The notes below the pieces were generated by a model that was not told where the DNA came from, did no database searches, and saw only the letters and a program-made list of their open reading frames with translations. This document shows positions 7,016-12,828 of a DNA stretch of 14,184 nt, in pieces. Numbering within the stretch: the stretch's first letter is position 1; every line of letters starts with the position of its first letter. Where the stretch lies: positions 1-14,184 of the forward strand of contig NJEH01000009.1 of the NCBI GenBank assembly GCA_002254595.1, given 5' to 3'. The stretch comes from Thermofilum sp. ex4484_15 (GTDB lineage Archaea; Thermoproteota; Thermoprotei; Thermofilales; EX4484-15). The position numbers and the translations under genes are program-made.

Positions 7016-7756
7016 CTATTTTAGGTTTAACTTATTACAGATAGGGCAATCGACCCTCCTCCTTACCCTAATGGTTTTAAACTCCATGGAAAATCCATCG
7101 TATATTATTAGCTTACCTATCGCCGGTATCCCATACCCGGTAATTAACTTTAACGTTTCAGTAGCTTGAATTAAAGCTAAGGTACCTGCCGTAGTTCCTA
7201 ATATGGGTAAAGGTCCACGTTCCGGAGGGCTCCTTGGGATAAGGCATCTTAAACAAGGCCCCTTACCAGGTACTATCGTAAGTTCCTGACCGAAGTAACC
7301 GTGAACGCTAGCATGTATGAAAGGCTTACCGTACTCGATGCATCTATCATTAAGTAAGAACCTAGTAGCCCAATTATCGGCCCCATCCACGATTATATCT
7401 ACATCCTTTACGACATCGTCTACATTACCTTCATCCACTTTTAGGTGAAGTACCTCTACTTCTACCTCGGGGTTTAGCTCCTTAAGCTTTTCCGCAGCCG
7501 GAAGGGGTTTAGGCTTACCTAAATCCTTGGTCCAGTAAAGTATTTGCCTATTGAGGTTACTAAACTTAACCTCTCCGTAATCTATCAATGTTAATCTACC
7601 TACCCCAGCCGCTGCTAGGTAGGTAGCTACAGCGCAACCTAAGCCTCCTAAGCCTATTATGGCTACCTTAGCGTTACTAAGCTTAGCTTGACCTACCTTA
7701 CCGAAGAGCTTAATTTGTCTTTCGTATCTACTTACCTTAAAATCCTTTAAGTTCAT
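7016..7756 (-). CDS. E1-like adenylyltransferase of the MoeB/ThiF/HesA family
   Basis: This 246-residue cytoplasmic enzyme uses ATP to adenylate the C-terminal Gly-Gly of a ubiquitin-like sulfur carrier; the MoaD gene 0.85 kb away, also in this neighbourhood, encodes a likely partner. Visible motifs are SRYERQ (9-14), the nucleotide-binding GLGGLGC (35-41), LNRQ (68-71), the family Asp in DGADNW (124-129), and two zinc-binding pairs, CLRC (168-171) and CPIC (237-240). In the region where many relatives have a catalytic Cys, the sequence PILGTTAGTLALIQATE has none. Such enzymes can still adenylate (the E. coli MoeB Cys is dispensable), so it probably works by the acyl-adenylate route. It starts at ATG 7756, 16 bases after the SerK-like C-terminal frame, so the two are probably cotranscribed. 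MoeB, ThiF and UbaA roles cannot be told apart here. Confidence 0.88.
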   Translation of the reverse strand: MNLKDFKVSRYERQIKLFGKVGQAKLSNAKVAIIGLGGLGCAVATYLAAAGVGRLTLIDYGEVKFSNLNRQILYWTKDLGKPKPLPAAEKLKELNPEVEVEVLHLKVDEGNVDDVVKDVDIIVDGADNWATRFLLNDRCIEYGKPFIHASVHGYFGQELTIVPGKGPCLRCLIPRSPPERGPLPILGTTAGTLALIQATETLKLITGYGIPAIGKLIIYDGFSMEFKTIRVRRRVDCPICNKLNLK

Positions 7757-7772
7757 GCCCGTCCCTATTTCT

Positions 7773-8192
7773 CTACGTAAAAAATGGGTTCCGAATACGA
7801 TCTGAGCCCTCCCTTAGCTTTCTAACTAATTCCTCCCTTACTAACTTCTCGCTTTCTCCTATCCAACCTTCCTTAAGTAAGTCGAGAGCTACCCTTAATC
7901 CTAATATCCTACCGATAATTACATGTCTAGTAATACCGGTAGGTAATTTTGAGTTACCTAAAGTTATAGCTTTAATTTCCCCTTTATTGAATTCCGAGAA
8001 CTTAATTAACGCCCTTATTTCCCCGAGCGCCTTCAAGAAGCAATAAGTCTCATCGGTAACCCCGTAAAAGTTCAAATTCATATAGGAGTTAACTAATTCC
8101 CTTAAAACTCTAACTTTACCCTTGAGCCTCCCTTCAGCTCTTAATATTAAGGGACTATCGTCCTCGAATAATACCCTAGCTACCTCCCTCCT
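7773..8192 (-). CDS. SerK-like serine kinase, C-terminal half (separated from N-terminal half by a frameshift)
   Basis: An open frame runs from just after a TAA (8195-8193) to a stop at 7773. The only canonical starts in it are ATG 8081 and a later TTG. Coding-like sequence continues upstream of that ATG (EVARVLFEDDSPLILRAEG), which argues that it continues another frame. Near the end, SKLPTGITRHVIIGRILGL matches the late block of archaeal SerK proteins as I remember it (PKTTRHVLP), including Thr-Arg-His. This half therefore completes the kinase whose ParB-like nucleotide and serine-binding part lies immediately upstream. Removing one G from the GGG at 8188-8186 fuses the two into one chain of about 255 residues, close to the family's usual length of roughly 240. 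If annotated alone from ATG 8081 it would be a 102-residue hypothetical protein. Confidence refers to the link with SerK. Confidence 0.7.
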   Translation of the reverse strand, partial: RREVARVLFEDDSPLILRAEGRLKGKVRVLRELVNSYMNLNFYGVTDETYCFLKALGEIRALIKFSEFNKGEIKAITLGNSKLPTGITRHVIIGRILGLRVALDLLKEGWIGESEKLVREELVRKLREGSDRIRNPFFT

Positions 8193-8547
8193 TTAACCTA
8201 TCCTTAAGCCTCCTTATCTCCTGCCTTAAGAAATCCGCATCATCCTTAAGGAAGGCATGGTACCAAGTACCTACCTTAACCTTAGGCCCGTTGTAATCGA
8301 CCACTTGAGCTACTATGTAATTACAACTTAGCGCTTTAAGCGCCTTACATCTATGGGTGCCGTCTAAAACTAAATACCTATCCCTTAAGCGCGTAGCTGT
8401 TATGGGGTCTTTAAGTACCCCTTCCTCCCCCATTTCCTCGGTTAGTTCCCTTACCCTAGCGTTCCTAACCTCTTCGTGGAGTAGTAAGTCGTTTAAAGGT
8501 ATTATCCTAACGTCGAAGGGTAACTTCACTTTACTCATCGGCCCCAT
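8176..8547 (-). CDS. SerK-like ADP-dependent free-serine kinase, N-terminal ParB/sulfiredoxin-fold half
   Basis: This 123-residue frame has a ParB-like nucleotidase fold: IIPLNDLLLHEEVRN (16-30), then GVLKDPI, LVLDGTHRCKALKAL, and KVKVGTWYHAF. These blocks match the archaeal serine kinase SerK, which phosphorylates free L-serine with ADP to give O-phosphoserine for cysteine synthesis (relatives read DGHHR and VYTWYPAF). The His-Glu pair in the first block and the DGxHR motif are kept. The frame ends abruptly at TAG 8178-8176, after RLKDRLKEGGS, while the rest of the family sequence continues in the next frame. An ATG three codons in (8538) is an alternative start. Plasmid-partition ParB is unlikely, because there is no helix-turn-helix domain and the surrounding blocks are SerK-specific. 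Without its second half the enzyme is probably inactive, unless a ribosomal frameshift joins the two. Confidence 0.72.
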   Translation of the reverse strand: MGPMSKVKLPFDVRIIPLNDLLLHEEVRNARVRELTEEMGEEGVLKDPITATRLRDRYLVLDGTHRCKALKALSCNYIVAQVVDYNGPKVKVGTWYHAFLKDDADFLRQEIRRLKDRLKEGGS

Positions 8548-8571
8548 CCTATAGACCCTATAATAACGCCG

Positions 8572-8582
8572 TTATATATTTA
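8572..8582. promoter_or_regulatory. Shared near-symmetric TATA box for divergent serK-like and moaD genes
   Basis: TTATATATTTA lies in the 57-base gap between the divergent genes. Its centre (about 8577) is 28 bp from the moaD GTG at 8605 and about 30 bp from the serK-like ATG at 8547, and its reverse complement (TAAATATATAA) is also a good TATA box. One TATA element could therefore serve both directions, each giving a nearly leaderless mRNA. Confidence 0.5.
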
Positions 8583-8604
8583 TCGTTCCCGTTCTACCTT
8601 AAGG

Positions 8605-8895
8605 GTGGGGGATCCCTTGAGGGTATGCGTAAGGCTTTACGGATGGCTTAAAGATTACTTTAAAGTAGGTACTTTAACCCTCGAGCTAGATTACGGCAGT
8701 TATCAGGAATTAGTCAGTAAGTTAGCTAAGAATTTAAACGATAAGGATGGTCTATTAGTGGAAGGGGGGAGATTAAGGGAGGAGGAAGTTATAGTAGCTT
8801 TAAATGGCGAGGTAGTAAGCCTTAAGGAACTAAATAGGATTAAATTTAAGGATGGGGATATAATCGACGTAATGCCGTTACCTTCGGGTGGTTAG
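8605..8895 (+). CDS. moaD: MoaD/ThiS-family ubiquitin-like sulfur carrier (molybdopterin synthase small subunit)
   Basis: This 96-residue beta-grasp protein ends in Ser-Gly-Gly, the mark of a sulfur carrier that is adenylated by an E1 enzyme and converted to a thiocarboxylate. RVCVRLYGWLKDYF begins the fold, VIVALNGEVVS forms the middle strands, and GDIIDVMPLPSGG closes it, as in MoaD. GTG 8605 sits at the expected transcription start from the shared TATA box. TTG 8617 is an alternative start that would give 92 residues and removes four non-conserved residues. moaE overlaps its 3' end by eight bases, so the pair forms molybdopterin synthase; in hyperthermophiles the product often carries tungsten. 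It may also donate sulfur to tRNA, as archaeal SAMP proteins do. Confidence 0.9.
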   Translation: MGDPLRVCVRLYGWLKDYFKVGTLTLELDYGSYQELVSKLAKNLNDKDGLLVEGGRLREEEVIVALNGEVVSLKELNRIKFKDGDIIDVMPLPSGG

Positions 8896-9331
8896 GTTGA
8901 TAGTTAAAGTAAGTAAAGAATTGGATCCCTTACCTTACCTTATCTCCAAACTTAAGAAATCGCCTGAGGTAGGATCTATATCAATATTCATAGGAGTGGT
9001 AAGGGGTAAGGGAGAAGGCGGGGAAAGGGTAATTAAACTGGAATACGATCATCATCCGTATTTAGCCCGCAAGGTACTTGAGCGAATAGTTAAGGAAGCC
9101 ATCGAGGAGTACGGGTTAATAGATGCTATAGCGGAACATAGGGTAGGTGAGGTAAAAGCGGGAGAGGAAGCTCTTTACGTATTGGTAGCTTCTAAACACA
9201 GGGAGGAGGGCTTTAAAGCCTTAAAGAGGATAGTAGAAGGAATTAAATCTAAGGTACCCATATGGAAGAAGGAGGTAACGGATAAAGGATGTAGATGGGT
9301 AAGAGGTAAATTGAGGGGCGGGCATTCATGA
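8888..9331 (+). CDS. moaE: Molybdopterin synthase catalytic (large) subunit MoaE
   Basis: This 147-residue cytoplasmic enzyme takes sulfur from the MoaD thiocarboxylate and inserts the two dithiolene sulfurs into precursor Z. Family blocks are SISIFIGVVRGKGEGG (residues 31-46), the HRVGEVKAGEEALYV segment, SKHREEGFKALKRIV, and VPIWKKE, which holds the active-site lysine, followed by RWVRGKLRGG. One small departure is DHHPYLARK where many relatives have EAYxxMA. The start is GTG 8888, inside the last codons of moaD, or TTG 8897; the overlap suggests coupled translation. Its stop overlaps the next small gene in an ATGA arrangement. Length is normal for the family. Confidence 0.92.
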   Translation: MVRLIVKVSKELDPLPYLISKLKKSPEVGSISIFIGVVRGKGEGGERVIKLEYDHHPYLARKVLERIVKEAIEEYGLIDAIAEHRVGEVKAGEEALYVLVASKHREEGFKALKRIVEGIKSKVPIWKKEVTDKGCRWVRGKLRGGHS

Positions 9332-9489
9332 GGGTAAGGTGCCCTAAATGCGGTTTTATATTCGATATTAGCTACGCTAGGACCTTCGCTTGTACCGGTT
9401 GCCCCCTATCCATCCTGAACGATTGTAGTTATATTAAATGCCCTAAGTGCGGTTACGAATTCTCCATACCTAAAGACTGGAAAGCTTAA
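9328..9489 (+). CDS. 53-residue zinc-ribbon (cysteine-rich) protein
   Basis: A short gene opens at ATG 9328, overlapping the moaE stop (ATGA), and ends at TAA 9487-9489. It encodes seven cysteines: CPKC (5-8), CTGC (22-25), Cys33, and CPKC (38-41). CPKCGF near the start and CPKCGYEF near the end look like two zinc knuckles folding as one ribbon, with a CTGCPLSILNDC insert that could bind a second metal or iron-sulfur cluster. Similar small zinc-ribbon modules occur in archaea, some beside metal-transport genes, but I do not know a function. The coupling to moaE suggests a part in molybdenum/tungsten cofactor or metal handling. Its last four bases overlap the end of the convergent permease gene. 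The gene is real by reading frame, overlap and motif; its role is open. Confidence 0.75.
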   Translation: MRVRCPKCGFIFDISYARTFACTGCPLSILNDCSYIKCPKCGYEFSIPKDWKA

Positions 9490-10469
9490 AGGAACTTCTG
9501 CCTCAGCTTCCTAAGGATAACCGCGTCTATCAGAGCGGTAGCTACTAGTATCCCTCCTACTATACTCCTATACCAGACTACTGGCGCGCCCGTCAACGTT
9601 AAGGTAACCCTTATAAGGGAGATAAGTACGGAACCTAGGGCGGCGCCTACTATACTACCGTAACCTCCGAGGAGCGAGCAACCGCCTACTACTGCAGCCG
9701 CTATGCCCTCTAATTCAGCGCCTGTTAGTAGGAGGGGATCGGCCGACATCAACCTAGCTACTATGAATAGGCCGGAAAGCGAAGCGAAGAAGCTGGTGAG
9801 TACGAAGTTAATTAACTTTACCCTAGAGGTATTAACTCCCATTTCCCTAGCTACGGTAGGATTACCCCCCGTAGCGAATACGTGATTTCCATACCTCGTA
9901 AATTCCAATACTAAGGTCATTACGGCGACAGCTACTACGAACCAAATAGCTGAAAGCCTTAAGCCGAAGGGTAAACTACCTCCTAATATCCTTACCGATA
10001 GCGGAAGTATGGCCCCCTTATAGCTTACCGGGAACCCGCCGGTTACGATAAGGAGTATCCCCCTAATAGTGAAAGCCGTAGCTAAGGTTACTATAAATGA
10101 AGGGGCGCCGGATTTAATGGTTATAAGTCCATTAATTAATCCTATAGCGCAAGCCAACCCTATCGAAACTAGAAGAGCTAAGAAGCCTGGTAAATTAGAA
10201 TTAATTAAAGTTATAAACGAAATAGCCGTTAGAGCACCTACGGCCCCTACGGACATGTCGAATTCCCCGCTTATCATTAGGAAGGCCACTCCCACCGCTA
10301 TTATCCCCACTTCGGCTGAGAACGTCAATAGCGTGGAGAGGGTATAGTAATCGAAGAGGGCTCTATTTAAGTATCCCCCTATAGCAAAGAGCGCTATTAA
10401 CGTTAATAGACAGGTAATTTCGTACCTTAATAACAATAACCTAAGGAGGCTGCTTAGAGCCTTTCTCAT
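9486..10469 (-). CDS. RbsC-type sugar ABC transporter permease
   Basis: This 327-residue integral membrane protein of the BPD_transp_2 / CUT2 family (ribose, xylose and inositol importers) has about eight to ten hydrophobic segments. The family block LMISGEFDMSVGA (64-76) corresponds to the usual GGiDLSVG. The cytoplasmic loop that meets the ATPase reads FATGGNPTVAREMGVN (198-213). ELEGIAAAVVGGCSLLGGYG (252-271) is the conserved late block. It starts at ATG 10469, 48 bases after the binding-protein stop, with a T-rich gap and a candidate internal promoter between them. It is clearly related to the second permease at 12829-13791, and the two probably form a heterodimer. No ATPase gene lies in the window. 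The substrate is not readable; a polyol or sugar is likely from context. Confidence 0.9.
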   Translation of the reverse strand: MRKALSSLLRLLLLRYEITCLLTLIALFAIGGYLNRALFDYYTLSTLLTFSAEVGIIAVGVAFLMISGEFDMSVGAVGALTAISFITLINSNLPGFLALLVSIGLACAIGLINGLITIKSGAPSFIVTLATAFTIRGILLIVTGGFPVSYKGAILPLSVRILGGSLPFGLRLSAIWFVVAVAVMTLVLEFTRYGNHVFATGGNPTVAREMGVNTSRVKLINFVLTSFFASLSGLFIVARLMSADPLLLTGAELEGIAAAVVGGCSLLGGYGSIVGAALGSVLISLIRVTLTLTGAPVVWYRSIVGGILVATALIDAVILRKLRQKFL

Positions 10470-10485
10470 TATACCGCCTCATAGT

Positions 10486-10521
10486 AAAAAAGGATTAAAA
10501 ATATGTTAAAGGGAAGTTTAA
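10486..10521 (-). promoter_or_regulatory. Terminator-like T-runs and candidate internal promoter between binding protein and permease
   Basis: Read on the minus strand, TTAAACTTCCCTTTAA (10521-10506, overlapping the binding-protein stop) is followed by CATATTTTTAATCC and a run of six T (10491-10486). The A/T-rich CATATTTTTAA is about 26-30 bp before the permease ATG, so it can be a TATA box, while the T-runs resemble archaeal terminators. Partial termination here would leave the binding protein more abundant than the permease. Confidence 0.4.
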
Positions 10522-11513
10522 GCTCCGCCAGTAGTCTTTACTTGGCGTAATATTACGCTTAAGTTCTCCTTAGTTACTACGGTAGGACCTGTAGGTATAA
10601 TCTTAGGCGGTATTATACCGTACTTCAAGTATAAGTAAGCGGTGTAAACTGATTGGGCGGCTTGGAAAGCCGGCTGCTGGCTTACGGCTACTAACGTGAT
10701 GCCCTCCTTAATGGCCTCTAAGATCTTAGGACTTAAGTCTATGCAGGCATGAATTATCTTACCTTTAGCTCCTAATTCCTTAATTAACTTAATAGCTGGG
10801 TGGCTACCGCAAGGCCCTAAAGTGAATATTACTTCGGTATCGGGATGCTTAGCTAAGTAAGCCCTTAGGATCTCCATAGCCTTAGTCGGATCCATGGTTA
10901 TGTCGAGCTTCTCAACAGGGATGTTAAGCTTCTTAGAGACCCTCATTATACCGTCGGATCTCATCTCCAAGCATATGAGTCCTGGCTGATGGATACCTAT
11001 TACGGCCCTCTTCGGGTACCTACCGAACATTTCATGGAATCTATTATACGTTTCCTCAGCCAGTACCGAACCCGATATACGTTCGTCCATTCCTATGTAA
11101 GTTATATAGGGTATCCTCTTATCCGGAGGCCTATAGTCCTCTATGTTTATAGCGATTACTAAAATTCCCTCCTTTATGGCCTTTCTTAAAGGTTTATCCA
11201 TGGCCTTAGCGTCCGAAATGGTAATTATTATAGCGTCAGGTTTAGCTGCTATAGCTGCCATTAGGTAATCCAGTTGCTTCTTAATGCTGTAAGTCTCCGG
11301 TGCTGTAACCCTCAGCTCTAAATCCGGTAGTAAGGCGGCGACCCTCTTAGCCATCTTAATTTGGGTAGCCCAGAAGGGATCGGCCATACCGGCATGAGGT
11401 ATGAAGTAGACAACGAATTTCTTCTGGGCGAAGGCAGTAGTAGGCGCGAAGGATAAGCCCAGCGTTAGGAAGAAAGCTAACGCTAAGATCGAAACTAACT
11501 TCAAATACCTCAT
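10518..11513 (-). CDS. Secreted sugar-binding protein of the CUT2 ABC transporter (Peripla_BP_4, RbsB-like)
   Basis: This 331-residue extracellular solute-binding protein has a clear Sec signal peptide: a basic start, a hydrophobic core from about residue 5 to 22, and a likely cut after AFA at residue 29. No lipobox cysteine is present, so anchoring must be by other means. The mature part shows the two-lobed sugar-binder pattern: DPFWATQIKMAKRVA (44-58), KKQLDYLMAAIAAKPDAIII, and later VIFTLGPCGSHPAIKLIKELG and HACIDLSPKILEAIKEG. The length is typical. It is the first gene of its strand block, with a TATA box and a TTCCCTTGAA motif upstream, and it is followed by a permease. The neighbouring inositol-dehydrogenase-like gene makes myo-inositol or a similar cyclitol or sugar a reasonable but unproven ligand. 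Confidence 0.9.
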   Translation of the reverse strand: MRYLKLVSILALAFFLTLGLSFAPTTAFAQKKFVVYFIPHAGMADPFWATQIKMAKRVAALLPDLELRVTAPETYSIKKQLDYLMAAIAAKPDAIIITISDAKAMDKPLRKAIKEGILVIAINIEDYRPPDKRIPYITYIGMDERISGSVLAEETYNRFHEMFGRYPKRAVIGIHQPGLICLEMRSDGIMRVSKKLNIPVEKLDITMDPTKAMEILRAYLAKHPDTEVIFTLGPCGSHPAIKLIKELGAKGKIIHACIDLSPKILEAIKEGITLVAVSQQPAFQAAQSVYTAYLYLKYGIIPPKIIPTGPTVVTKENLSVILRQVKTTGGA

Positions 11514-11543
11514 AATTACACCCTTTACGCCTAGCCTTAATCC

Positions 11544-11557
11544 TTTAAAATATTTAA
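11544..11557 (-). promoter_or_regulatory. TATA box of the binding-protein gene
   Basis: On the minus strand TTAAATATTTTAAA is centred near 11551, which predicts transcription starting at about 11525 and a leader of about a dozen bases before ATG 11513. A TTCCCTTGAA motif ends 4 bases upstream of it. Confidence 0.55.
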
Positions 11558-11561
11558 GTTT

Positions 11562-11605
11562 TTCAAGGGAACGTCACATCATTAACTGTTTAAACTTCCC
11601 TTGAA
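11562..11605. repeat. Perfect 10-bp inverted repeat, probable operator, in the divergent transporter/dehydrogenase intergenic region
   Basis: TTCAAGGGAA (11562-11571) and TTCCCTTGAA (11596-11605) are exact reverse complements with centres 34 bp apart, about three helical turns. Each arm, read outward, precedes a TATA-like element: the binding-protein box at 11557-11544 and CTATAGG at about 11611-11617 on the dehydrogenase side. A third copy with one change lies ahead of the first permease (10515-10506). This spacing suits a dimeric or tetrameric regulator or an activator site next to the B-recognition element. Transcript-level stem formation is possible but less likely with a 24-base loop. 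Confidence 0.55.
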
Positions 11606-11655
11606 CTCGTCTATAGGAACTATTTACTGCATACTTTTGGTTGGGCGGGAATAAT

Positions 11656-11663
11656 GATATTAA
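11656..11663 (+). promoter_or_regulatory. Candidate TATA element for the alcohol dehydrogenase
   Basis: GATATTAA is centred about 27 bp before ATG 11687, which would give a leaderless transcript; no Shine-Dalgarno site is evident. It is a weak TATA match. The alternative CTATAGG at about 11611, behind the TTCCCTTGAA motif, would give a leader of about 47 bases. Confidence 0.35.
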
Positions 11664-11686
11664 GGTAACATACATATGATTTAACC

Positions 11687-12826
11687 ATGGTTAAAGCAGT
11701 AGTCATGGAGGGTCCAGGTAAGTTAAGCGTAAAGGAGTTCCCTTATCCTAAGGTGGAGAGGGGTAGTGCGCTAATTAAAGTGGAGATGGCCGGTATATGC
11801 GGTACTGATAAGCATATGTTTAAAGGGGAGACCGTTCATCCTAGGGGTTTACTTACGAAGTTCCCAATTATACCGGGACATGAAGTAGTAGGTAGGATAG
11901 CTGAGGTAAGCGATGAGGCATCTAAATCCATGGAGTTACTAGGTAGGGAACTGAAAGTAGGCGATAGGGTAGTACTTGATTGCGCTATAACATGCGGTAA
12001 GTGCTATAGCTGCAGGAAATATCCTGGTTTCCCCTTCTGCGATAAGTACTCGGGCCATTACGGATGGGGGTTAACTTGTAAGGACCCCCCTCACTTATTC
12101 GGGGGCTGGTCCGAATACCTATACGCCTTACCTGATACCCGCTTACTTAAAGTACCTCCAGAGGTGCCTCCAGAAGTAGCAGTACTTACCGAACCCATGA
12201 CGGTACCTATTATGTCCTTTACTATGGCCTCGAACGCCGTCTCTACGTCTTATCTTTACCCCCCTCCTGAATACGTAGTAATTCAAGGCTCAGGACCCAT
12301 AGGGATGTTGCACTTAATCTTTTCTAAACTAATAGGAACCGGTGAAGTAATAATGATAGGTAGGCCGGAATATAGGCTTAAGATAGCAGAGGCCTTCGGG
12401 GCATCTTACGTGATAAATATCGATGAAATTAAAAAACCGGAGGAAAGGGTAAGGGAGGTACTTCATTTAACGGGAGGGAGGGGGGCCGATTTGGTAATAG
12501 AGGCTACCGGTAACGCTAGCGCTTTACCGGAGGGGCTAGAGATGCTGGGTAGGCTCGGTACTTACGTTATTACGGGTATTTACATAGACGTAGGCGAAGT
12601 AAGTATAAATCCCCAACGCCTCATTTTAAGTAAGTGGGCCCATATAGTGGGCGTACCCGGGCAAACGCACCAATCCTACCCCAAGGCTCTGGAGCTATTA
12701 AGGAAGTACGAAGGTAAGGTAGGTTTCTCCAGGCTAATAACTCATAGGTTCAAGTTAGAGGAGGCGGTTAAAGCTATGGAAGTAGCTTTAAGTGAGGAAT
12801 GTATGAAGGTAGTTTTCACGCCTTAA
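11687..12826 (+). CDS. Zinc-dependent medium-chain alcohol/polyol dehydrogenase
   Basis: This 379-residue cytoplasmic NAD(P)-dependent oxidoreductase is of the sorbitol/threonine dehydrogenase type. Catalytic-zinc residues are Cys38 (AGICGTD) and His65-Glu66 (PGHEVVG), with Glu169 in LTEPMTVP as a further ligand region. Structural-zinc cysteines are 103, 106, 109 and 118 (CGKCYSCRKYPGFPFC). The nucleotide-binding Rossmann motif is GSGPIG (201-206). Length is normal, with a slightly long N-terminal loop (residues 43-58). It is transcribed against its neighbours: divergent from the binding-protein gene and convergent with the second permease, the stops only two bases apart. It therefore has its own promoter but probably shares the operator-like repeat. 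Its genomic company (CUT2 transporter, inositol-dehydrogenase-like gene) suggests a polyol, sugar-acid or cyclitol-derived substrate. The exact substrate cannot be told. Confidence 0.92.
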   Translation: MVKAVVMEGPGKLSVKEFPYPKVERGSALIKVEMAGICGTDKHMFKGETVHPRGLLTKFPIIPGHEVVGRIAEVSDEASKSMELLGRELKVGDRVVLDCAITCGKCYSCRKYPGFPFCDKYSGHYGWGLTCKDPPHLFGGWSEYLYALPDTRLLKVPPEVPPEVAVLTEPMTVPIMSFTMASNAVSTSYLYPPPEYVVIQGSGPIGMLHLIFSKLIGTGEVIMIGRPEYRLKIAEAFGASYVINIDEIKKPEERVREVLHLTGGRGADLVIEATGNASALPEGLEMLGRLGTYVITGIYIDVGEVSINPQRLILSKWAHIVGVPGQTHQSYPKALELLRKYEGKVGFSRLITHRFKLEEAVKAMEVALSEECMKVVFTP

Positions 12827-12828
12827 AA

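Noticed and set aside
8176..8547. Chromosome or plasmid partition ParB
   Set aside because: No helix-turn-helix domain or centromere-like repeats; the sequence blocks are those of SerK-type enzymes.
8357..10347. Plus-strand open frames inside the serK-like gene and the first permease (8357-8554, 9703-9885, 10069-10347)
   Set aside because: They are antisense shadows of well-supported genes.
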